The notes beneath the pieces are model-generated. The model was not told the origin of the DNA. It saw nothing but the letters and a program-made list of their open reading frames with translations, and searched no databases. 26,232 nucleotides of DNA from a virus. A program made the position numbers and the translations under genes. Location: IMG/VR virus record IMGVR_UViG_3300046004_000051, positions 1-26,232 of that record. One strand, written 5' to 3'. Shown piece by piece: positions 1 through 4,941 of this stretch. Every line of letters starts with the position of its first letter. The first letter of the stretch is position 1.

Positions 1-43
1 GTGCGATATACCCGGTTCGGGTCTTGGGGTTGTATAACTTCAT
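1..43 (-). CDS. N-terminal fragment of an unidentified protein, cut by the left edge
   Basis: A leftward ATG at 43-41 opens a frame that stays open to the window edge and encodes 14 residues, beginning MKLYNPKTRTGYIA. An AAGGA Shine-Dalgarno sequence lies about 9 nt upstream on the minus strand, which makes this a credible gene start. It follows the DUF7227-like gene in the same direction with about 68 nt between them. Two inverted repeats lie in that gap. Too little protein is visible to name a family. Confidence 0.5.
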   Translation of the reverse strand, partial: MKLYNPKTRTGYIA

Positions 44-64
44 GATATGTTGTCCTTACGTTAT

Positions 65-78
65 CGGGAATATTCCCG
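65..78. promoter_or_regulatory. Perfect 14-bp palindrome, possible operator
   Basis: CGGGAATATTCCCG reads the same on both strands. It lies just upstream of the Shine-Dalgarno of the leftward gene starting at 43, where a repressor or activator dimer could sit. No matching promoter hexamers stand out, so function is inference. Confidence 0.35.
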
Positions 79-79
79 C

Positions 80-102
80 CACTGCCCACGGCATGGGCAG
101 TG
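80..102 (-). repeat. Inverted repeat (9-bp stem, 5-nt loop) after the DUF7227-like gene
   Basis: CACTGCCCA and TGGGCAGTG pair perfectly around a 5-nt loop, 10 nt beyond the stop codon of the leftward gene at 112-837. A T tract is missing on the minus strand, so it is not a classic intrinsic terminator. It could attenuate read-through, protect the mRNA 3' end, or act as a binding site. Confidence 0.4.
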
Positions 103-111
103 ACTGGCACA

Positions 112-837
112 TTAAACCGGGGCAATATTGATCACGCGGCGCGCCACGCTATCGGCTTTTTTGACCCCGGTCCCATGGGCAGGAAAACCCACAATAACGG
201 TTCTATCGGCGCGCGCGCACAATTGGCAGGTGGCGCACGACACGTCATCTCTTGCAATAGCAGGGCAGATGACCACGCGACGGCCAGCAGGTGTCAACAG
301 GTTATCGGCCTGAGTTACGGGCAGAACAACGCACACGGGCAGGCCGGTATCGGCCAGGGTATCGGCATGGTCCAAATCATTGGCCGATAGGTTGACAGTA
401 AACCCGCCCAAGTTAGCTAACTCGATCAGGTCCAGGTTATTACCCAGGCCAATATCGTGATGGGTATACGTAAACCCGCGCTTACCCCAATTGGCCTCAA
501 TCAACATATGCAACGCGCCCGGATCGATCATCCCGCCAATATGGGGCAGGTCACCGGCTTGATTGTGGCGCCACAGCGACTCATCCGGCAACGCGGCCAC
601 TGTGGCGCAAAATACTTCAATGGTCACACCACGCGCCTGGGCAGTGACTGCATTCCAATGCAAGCGAAGCGGCCCAGTCTCTGCGTAGCAGCCATTATTA
701 AAAAACGGGCAGGTTGGGGAACACGACTCGCGGGTAGTCGTGCTAACGGGTATTGGACCCGTTTTCACGTTTGCCGATACGGGCGTCAAGTGGAAATACT
801 GGGTTGCAACGATGGGATTGAGTTTGAATATTGTCAT
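112..837 (-). CDS. Cysteine-rich phage protein, DUF7227-like (possible Fe-S protein)
   Basis: This 241-residue protein matches, from memory, a phage/plasmid family annotated DUF7227, recognised by the run KTGPIPVST, then RESCSPTCPF and GCYAETGPL, then HNQAGDLP, a FTYTH strand, VNLSAN, and near the C-terminus VIVGFPAHGT. Two cysteine clusters are visible: C39, C43 and C50, and C191, C201, C204 and C207. This spacing could bind an iron-sulfur cluster or zinc. The GCYA element recalls the Gp37/Gp68 (DUF5131) phage proteins, but homology is not shown. No reaction is established. Start ATG at 837 has an AGGA site 7-8 nt upstream, and family members often begin near residue 16, so the N-terminus may be extended here. 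A strong leftward promoter candidate lies at 879-908. Confidence 0.75.
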   Translation of the reverse strand: MTIFKLNPIVATQYFHLTPVSANVKTGPIPVSTTTRESCSPTCPFFNNGCYAETGPLRLHWNAVTAQARGVTIEVFCATVAALPDESLWRHNQAGDLPHIGGMIDPGALHMLIEANWGKRGFTYTHHDIGLGNNLDLIELANLGGFTVNLSANDLDHADTLADTGLPVCVVLPVTQADNLLTPAGRRVVICPAIARDDVSCATCQLCARADRTVIVGFPAHGTGVKKADSVARRVINIAPV

Positions 838-878
838 ATCTTGTCCTAACTGTTACCTGGCGATGTTGCCATATTGAG

Positions 879-908
879 ATTATAGCCCAATGGGTTTTCC
901 CATGTCAT
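879..908 (-). promoter_or_regulatory. Leftward sigma70-type promoter for the DUF7227-like gene
   Basis: On the minus strand, -35 ATGACA (908-903, 5 of 6 consensus) and a perfect -10 TATAAT (884-879) are 18 bp apart. Transcription would start near 872, giving a leader of about 35 nt before the ATG at 837. A CCCAATGGGTT motif (886-896) lies inside the spacer, one base from the -10, and the dyad at 908-923 touches the -35. Both are classic repressor positions. Confidence 0.7.
886..896. repeat. Isolated copy of the CCCAATGGGT motif, inside a promoter
   Basis: CCCAATGGGTT is the leftmost copy of the motif that forms the tandem array at 1162-1263. It occupies the spacer of the leftward promoter, so a bound protein would block RNA polymerase. 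Confidence 0.7.
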
Positions 909-923
909 GTCACATAAGTGACA
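908..923. promoter_or_regulatory. Perfect dyad, 6-bp arms and 4-bp centre, operator candidate
   Basis: TGTCAC-ATAA-GTGACA overlaps the -35 box of the leftward promoter by one base. Related TGTGAC or GTCACA words recur at 985-991, 1082-1089 and 1134-1141, which suggests a second regulator family in this region. Function is inferred from position and symmetry only. Confidence 0.45.
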
Positions 924-950
924 GTTTGTAAACTATTTTCTAGGGATAAA

Positions 951-961
951 CCCTATGGGTT
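951..961. repeat. Variant copy of the motif (CCCTATGGGTT)
   Basis: One central base differs from the array motif, and the CCC/GGG arms are kept. A change at the symmetry centre is what a dimer-binding site would tolerate best. Confidence 0.55.
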
Positions 962-1155
962 AGCCACTGTTTCAACTGTGTCAATTGTGACTAGCCAGGG
1001 GGGTATTGATTTGGGGGTTTTTGAAAAGGCACAAGAAAAGAGAAAAAGTCTAATTTTCGGGTCTCCTGTGCGGAGAGCAAGTTGTCACATTCGCATGACC
1101 ATTTGCTTAAAAAATAGGCATTATTGCATCAACTGTGACAACTGCGCCAAGTTTT

Positions 1156-1184
1156 ATCATACCCAATGGGTCAATTATTCCCAA
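1156..1184 (-). promoter_or_regulatory. Second leftward promoter candidate at the array edge
   Basis: On the minus strand, TTGGGA (1184-1179, 4 of 6) and TATGAT (1161-1156, 5 of 6) are 17 bp apart. The array copy at 1162-1171 abuts the -10, the same geometry as at 879-908. Transcription would run about 300 nt toward the DUF7227-like gene. The match is moderate. Confidence 0.35.
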
Positions 1185-1263
1185 TGGGTTGACCATACCC
1201 AATGGGTCAATTATGCCCAATGGGTTGACCATTGGACAATGGGTTGACCATACCCAATGGGTT
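1162..1263. repeat. Tandem array of CCCAATGGGT, 18-bp period (iteron- or operator-like)
   Basis: Copies start at 1162, 1180, 1198, 1216 and 1253, with a degenerate copy around 1236-1245. The higher-order unit is 36 bp: 1162-1197 and 1198-1233 differ at only two positions. Each motif has CCC and GGG arms arranged as CCCA-A-TGGG, symmetric around one base. The 18-bp spacing is a little under two helical turns. Such arrays serve as plasmid or phage origin iterons, terminase small-subunit pac sites, or clustered operators, and the sequence alone does not decide. Confidence 0.85.
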
Positions 1264-1349
1264 ACTATTGCCCGATACACAATGATTCCAGGTGCATAAT
1301 GATAACCCATTGGGTTACTGTTACCATATGCACAATGATTCCAGATGCA
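1259..1349. repeat. Imperfect 38-bp direct repeat, 53 bp apart
   Basis: Segments 1259-1296 and 1312-1349 align without gaps with six mismatches. Both start with GGGTTACT from a CCCAATGGG-type motif and share the core CACAATGATTCCAG. A third partial core is at 1366-1376. This looks like an older, diverged duplication of a longer repeat unit beside the array. Confidence 0.7.
1304..1316. repeat. Motif copy in opposite orientation (AACCCATTGGGTT)
   Basis: This 13-bp copy is symmetric about one central base. The centre is T rather than A, so it is the reverse complement of the array motif, with full AA and TT flanks. Confidence 0.7.
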
Positions 1350-1463
1350 CCGTGGTTGCCAAATGCACAATGGATTTCGAGGGGGTGGGTAGGGCCGAGC
1401 GGCAATGGGCCACGGTTACGGAGGCATCACGAACAATTTTTTTTTATTTTTCATTTACACAAT

Positions 1464-1476
1464 AACCCAATGGGTT
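1464..1476. repeat. Rightmost full copy of the motif (AACCCAATGGGTT)
   Basis: This full 13-bp copy sits 80 bp before the terS start. A TTTACA hexamer (1454-1459) precedes it, but no good -10 follows at the right distance, so its effect on rightward transcription is uncertain. Confidence 0.65.
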
Positions 1477-1514
1477 CACATACATCACTTATTCCATTTA
1501 TTCCATGTATTCAC

Positions 1515-1544
1515 TTGCACCATGTTCCATCACGGTGTGATAGT
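1515..1544 (+). promoter_or_regulatory. Weak rightward promoter candidate before terS, with dyad
   Basis: TTGCAC (1515-1520), an 18-bp spacer and an extended -10, TGT-GATAGT (1536-1544), would start transcription around 1550, only a few bases before the terS ATG. ATCAC-GGT-GTGAT (1529-1541) forms a dyad over the -10. The -35 match is poor, so this is tentative. Confidence 0.3.
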
Positions 1545-1555
1545 ATCCGGCCACT

Positions 1556-2119
1556 ATGAATAATGAATTCACAGGCGCATCTGTCACAACAGATCAGGTT
1601 ACAAATCAAGTCGAATTGCCTGATTGGCTCAGTGCGCCCGAACAAACTATCCCGATCTCCCCTACCGTCATCAAGGCTCAAACTGACTTGATGCTTACGC
1701 AGTACGAAATCGTGTTCATGCGCGTGATTGAACAGATTGCCGCCGGCCGCACGTTCCAGTCCGTGATCAAGGATGACTTTCGTGAGTTTGAGCATGGCGC
1801 GTTCCTTCGGTGGATCAAGCGCGATCCAGAACGGCACCAGTTGTACAAAGAGGCCAAGGAGCTTCGCACGGAGACATGGGCCAACGAGATCATCGAGATT
1901 GCCGATGCCGACGACTCTATAGAAGACGTTGCCCGGTCCAAGCTGCGGATCGACACTCGCAGGTGGTTGATGGGGACTGACAATCGTAAACAGTACGGTG
2001 AGGTCAAGACTATCGACCACGGTGGTCAGATCAGTATTATTGGCGCACTGAGTGCGGCCGACAACCGAGTGATCGACATGGCCGATATAGAAGATGTAAC
2101 TCCAAGGATCGACGACTGA
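1556..2119 (+). CDS. terS: Terminase small subunit
   Basis: This 187-residue protein lies directly before, and overlaps, the large terminase. It has the usual layout: a variable N-terminus, a helical DNA-binding part (about residues 50-90, including a WIKRDPE turn), then the conserved KEAKELRTETWANEIIEIAD and RRWLMGTDNRKQYG segments. TerS recognises the packaging site on concatemeric DNA and hands it to TerL. The ATG at 1556 lacks a clear Shine-Dalgarno, and a promoter candidate would start transcripts almost at the ATG, so a leaderless message or a later start is possible. Its DNA target could be the repeat array just upstream. Family assignment rests on motif memory and gene order. Confidence 0.9.
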   Translation: MNNEFTGASVTTDQVTNQVELPDWLSAPEQTIPISPTVIKAQTDLMLTQYEIVFMRVIEQIAAGRTFQSVIKDDFREFEHGAFLRWIKRDPERHQLYKEAKELRTETWANEIIEIADADDSIEDVARSKLRIDTRRWLMGTDNRKQYGEVKTIDHGGQISIIGALSAADNRVIDMADIEDVTPRIDD

Positions 2120-3645
2120 TGCAGAAGCCTATATATAGTGGTGAGGAGGAGCAGACGCTCATGACAAAGCTGTGGAGTCCTCAGATCAAGGATGACCCTG
2201 AGAGCTTCGTGCTGTTCACCTTTCCCTGGGGCATGGAGAACACACCGCTGGCTAACTTCAAGGGGCCGCGTAAGTGGCAGCGCAGGGTGCTGCGTGAGAT
2301 CACAATGCACATCAAGGCCAACAAGGGTGTGCTGGACATGGAGGCGCTGCGCATAGCCGTGTCATCTGGCCGGGGGATAGGTAAGTCGGCACTGGTGGCG
2401 TGGCTGATACTGTGGATGCTCAGCACCAGGATAGGCAGCACTGTCATCGTATCGGCTAACAGCGAGAACCAGCTTCGCACGGTGACATGGGGTGAGTTGA
2501 CCAAGTGGGCCACGATGGCGATCAATGCCCACTGGTGGGAGGTAAGTGCGACCAAGCTGAGTCCGGCCGTGTGGCTGACCGACCTGGTGGAGCGTGACCT
2601 TAAGAAGGGCACCCGGTACTGGGCAGCCGAGGGTAAGCTGTGGAGCGAGGAGAACCCAGACGCCTATGCGGGTGTCCACAACCATGACGGCATGATGGTG
2701 ATCTTTGACGAAGCCAGTGGCATACCTGATGGCATCTGGAGCGTGGCGGCGGGGTTCTTTACAGAGAAGATATTGGACAGGTACTGGCTGGCGTTCTCGA
2801 ACCCACGGCGTAACACCGGGTACTTCTTTGAGACGTTCCACGGCAAGCGGGACTTCTGGAACGGGCAGATGATTGATGCCCGGACGGTAGAGGGCACCGA
2901 TCAGGCTGTGTACAACCAGATCATTGCTGAGTATGGGGACGACTCGCGTGAGGCGCGGGTGGAGGTCTATGGTGAGTTCCCGGCCACGGGTGAGGACCAG
3001 TTCATATCGCCCACGCTGGTCGAGGATGCGTTCAAACGGCCGAAATACAAGGACATGACTGCGCCTATCGTTATCGGCGTTGACCCGGCGCGTGGTGGCA
3101 TGGACAGCACCGTGATCTGTGTTCGCCAAGGGCGTGACATCATTGCGATCAAACGATACAAGGGTGAGGATACCATGTCCGTGGTGGGCCACGTTATCGA
3201 CGCCATCGAGGAGTACAAGCCCCTGTTGACCGTGATTGACGAGGGGGGGCTGGGCTACGGGATACTTGACAGGTTGACTGAACAGCGGTACAAGGTGCGG
3301 GGTGTGAACTTCGGTTGGAAGGCGAAAAGCCCCATAATGTGGCAAAATAAACGTGCTGAGATGTGGGGCGCAATGAAGGATTGGCTCAAAACGGCCAGTG
3401 TTTCGGCAGATCGACAGTTAAAGGCCGACTTGGTTGGCCCCATGCGGAAAACGAACTCGGCTGGTGCCATTTTGCTGGAAAGTAAGAAGGAGATGAAGGC
3501 TCGGGGGCTGGCTTCGCCGGACGCTGCGGATGCGCTTTGTGTAACTTTTGCCTTTCCTGTAGCGCATCGTGACTATAATGCGAAAACTGAACGCCGTGTA
3601 AACGCGCAGTCCGGCAGCGCAGCAACATCATGGATGGGGTCTTAA
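2119..3645 (+). CDS. terL: Terminase large subunit (ATPase and nuclease)
   Basis: This 508-residue packaging motor pumps DNA through the portal and cuts it. Walker A is SGRGIGKS at 83-90, and Walker B plus catalytic Glu is MMVIFDEAS at 192-200. A SNPRR coupling-type motif lies near 227. The RNase H-like nuclease carries acidic residues at D322 (GVDPARGG), D374 (VIDEGG) and D468/D471 (SPDAADAL). The length is normal for the family. The ATG shares its A with the terS stop (TGATG). A second ATG at 2161 follows a GAGGAGG sequence by about 11 nt and would remove 14 residues, so the true start is not certain. Confidence 0.96.
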   Translation: MQKPIYSGEEEQTLMTKLWSPQIKDDPESFVLFTFPWGMENTPLANFKGPRKWQRRVLREITMHIKANKGVLDMEALRIAVSSGRGIGKSALVAWLILWMLSTRIGSTVIVSANSENQLRTVTWGELTKWATMAINAHWWEVSATKLSPAVWLTDLVERDLKKGTRYWAAEGKLWSEENPDAYAGVHNHDGMMVIFDEASGIPDGIWSVAAGFFTEKILDRYWLAFSNPRRNTGYFFETFHGKRDFWNGQMIDARTVEGTDQAVYNQIIAEYGDDSREARVEVYGEFPATGEDQFISPTLVEDAFKRPKYKDMTAPIVIGVDPARGGMDSTVICVRQGRDIIAIKRYKGEDTMSVVGHVIDAIEEYKPLLTVIDEGGLGYGILDRLTEQRYKVRGVNFGWKAKSPIMWQNKRAEMWGAMKDWLKTASVSADRQLKADLVGPMRKTNSAGAILLESKKEMKARGLASPDAADALCVTFAFPVAHRDYNAKTERRVNAQSGSAATSWMGS

Positions 3646-3900
3646 ATGAAGAAGACGGTTTCACTATCTGTTGGACGCGGCGAGAAGCTGCCCATATCCA
3701 AGGGCGCTGGTTTGACTGCCAAAGGCAGAGAGAAGTACAACGCTGCGACTGGCTCAAACCTCAAGGCGCCAGCCCCGAACCCTAAGACCAAGGCCGATCA
3801 AGGCCGTAAGGATTCATTTTGTGCAAGAATGGGTGCAGTCGCGGCTAATGCCAAGGATGGCGAACGCGCCAAGGCGGCCCTTAAACGATGGAAGTGCTAA
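3646..3900 (+). CDS. Small basic protein, DUF6321-like
   Basis: This 84-residue lysine-rich protein abuts the terL stop. The segments GAGLTAKGREKYNAATGSNLKAP and DSFCARMGAV (named here by their ends) resemble small phage proteins annotated DUF6321, which typically sit between terminase and portal. No function is established. High charge, the lack of membrane segments and the location suggest binding to DNA or to the packaging machinery, which is inference. Two even smaller Lys-rich genes follow with 2 nt or less between them, so the three are co-translated. Confidence 0.8.
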   Translation: MKKTVSLSVGRGEKLPISKGAGLTAKGREKYNAATGSNLKAPAPNPKTKADQGRKDSFCARMGAVAANAKDGERAKAALKRWKC

Positions 3901-3902
3901 TC

Positions 3903-4058
3903 ATGGCTACAAAACCTGGTCTTTACGCTAATATTCACGCAAAACAGGCACGTATCGCCGCTGGCTCCAAAGAAAAGATGCGTAAGCCTGGCACTGAGGG
4001 CGCACCTACTGCCAAGGCATTCAAAGAGTCTGCCAAGACTGCAAAGAAGGGTAAATAA
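3903..4058 (+). CDS. Small Lys/Ala-rich protein (51 aa)
   Basis: ATG at 3903, stop TAA at 4056-4058. The protein begins [18 protein letters not shown] and ends in TAKKGK. The GLYANIHAK and KMRKPG segments are familiar from small phage proteins that follow terL. It is strongly basic, without cysteine or hydrophobic stretches. Start choice is clear: it begins 2 nt after the previous stop, and its own stop overlaps the next start (TAATG). A DNA-binding or condensing role fits the composition, but nothing proves it. Confidence 0.78.
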   Translation: MATKPGLYANIHAKQARIAAGSKEKMRKPGTEGAPTAKAFKESAKTAKKGK

Positions 4059-4207
4059 TGCCACTCGTCAAATCCAAAAGCCCCGCAGCATTTCGCAAGA
4101 ATGTTGCTGCTGAAGTAAAAAGTGGCAAACCCGTCAAGCAGGCCGTAGCAATTGCCTATTCGGTGAAGCGTGAAGCTGCCAAAACAGCACCAAAAGGCAA
4201 GAAATAA
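4058..4207 (+). CDS. Small Lys-rich protein (49 aa), DUF6496-like
   Basis: ATG at 4058 shares its A with the preceding stop, and TAA is at 4205-4207. It begins [20 protein letters not shown] and contains [14 protein letters not shown], a pattern seen in small phage and bacterial proteins annotated near DUF6496 (a short helix-forming basic domain). Function is unknown. It is the third basic mini-gene in a row between terL and the portal, translationally coupled on both sides. Confidence 0.75.
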   Translation: MPLVKSKSPAAFRKNVAAEVKSGKPVKQAVAIAYSVKREAAKTAPKGKK

Positions 4208-4208
4208 C

Positions 4209-4940
4209 ATGGCTGACAGCCAAAATGCTCTGGCTCCGCAGGCAGGAATGCTCAATCAGCTTTATAAAGCTGTAGTTCCTGTCAATGCTAGAACTTTTTT
4301 GGATACCGTTACAGGCTCTACAGCGCCCATAACAGAGAAAAACTTTGCCCCTGAAGAACTTGATGCTCTTCGCCAAATGTACATAGAAAAACAAGCTAAG
4401 AATGCTGCATGGAAACAACAACTAGCTAACAAACTGTCTATCTCAAAACAGGCTTACGAGCAAAAGCCAGAAACAAAACTTGTATACGATGAAGGCGGCA
4501 CAAAAGCTCAAGCAGTCCCACAAACTTATGATGAATACATAAGAAATCTTACCAATCAAATTGCGTCTTTTGACAGAACCAAGAACAAGACAAGTCTTAG
4601 CTACAATGACTATCCAGATCAAATGGCTGCTCCAACTTTTGATTCATGGCTTGGTTCAGTATACAAATCATATACGGACCCAGCCTATAGAATGAAGACC
4701 ATATTGGGCAGCTTTAATGTCATGGATACGCCAGAAGGACAAAAAGCTGTAGATCAGTACAAATTTGATGCATCAGATTACTATAAAGGTAATTACGGAA
4801 TTGATCCGGCAAGTGCAAGCGTGGCCGATATGTACAAAAGAGCCAATGGCCCGATAGACTTTTTGGACATGCTTATGATAAAAAAATTCCCTAAAATGAT
4901 TCGCCCGGTTGATATAAATCTGGGAAAAGGAAACAAATAA
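4209..4940 (+). CDS. Unrecognised 243-aa protein between terminase and portal
   Basis: I start it at ATG 4209, two bases after the previous stop. An in-frame GTG at 4170 would add 13 residues but lies inside the preceding gene. The N-terminal half is helical and Gln/Lys-rich, with likely coiled-coil character. The C-terminal part has LGSFNVMDTPEG followed by DQYKFDASDYY. This faintly recalls the DxYDF-type strands of colicin M-like and related phage domains, but the His-Arg of the colicin M active site is absent, so no activity is claimed. The gene is visibly more A/T-rich than terL and the portal, suggesting separate acquisition. Confidence 0.8.
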   Translation: MADSQNALAPQAGMLNQLYKAVVPVNARTFLDTVTGSTAPITEKNFAPEELDALRQMYIEKQAKNAAWKQQLANKLSISKQAYEQKPETKLVYDEGGTKAQAVPQTYDEYIRNLTNQIASFDRTKNKTSLSYNDYPDQMAAPTFDSWLGSVYKSYTDPAYRMKTILGSFNVMDTPEGQKAVDQYKFDASDYYKGNYGIDPASASVADMYKRANGPIDFLDMLMIKKFPKMIRPVDINLGKGNK

Positions 4941-4941
4941 C

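Larger units (their letters stand above)
838..1555. other. Divergent non-coding control region
   Basis: About 720 bp separate the leftward DUF7227-like gene from terS. I found no convincing gene. Reading frames here start at poor sites, and some translate the tandem repeat into monotonous QWV-type peptides. The region holds CCCAATGGGT copies, a 38-bp direct repeat, TGTGAC-type dyads, a leftward promoter and a T tract at 1437-1445 without an adjacent stem. Its position between divergent transcription units and directly before terS makes it the natural place for regulators, a packaging site or an origin. Confidence 0.75.

Noticed and set aside
100-849. Rightward frames opposite the DUF7227-like gene
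   Set aside because: The leftward frame has the family motifs, a promoter and a ribosome site; the rightward frames have none of these.
918-1247. Rightward 109-codon frame in the control region
   Set aside because: It starts at a GTG without ribosome site, and its C-terminal part just translates the tandem repeat into QWV-type units. No protein-like composition.
1162-1263. CRISPR array
   Set aside because: Units are contiguous with an 18-bp period and no unique spacers of normal length, and there are no cas genes.
1107-1370. Leftward 87-codon frame over the repeat array
   Set aside because: The sequence is a repeat translation rich in NPLGIIDPLG units. A by-product of the array having a period divisible by three.
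1437-1445. T tract as an intrinsic terminator
   Set aside because: No G/C stem lies directly before it; the nearest G/C-rich stretch does not pair well and is over 20 nt away.
1257-1559. Rightward 100-codon frame ending at terS
   Set aside because: No Shine-Dalgarno, odd composition, and made of repeat and T-tract sequence.
2362-3345. Leftward 327-codon frame opposite terL
   Set aside because: Antisense shadow of a strongly supported gene; its composition follows terL codon bias.
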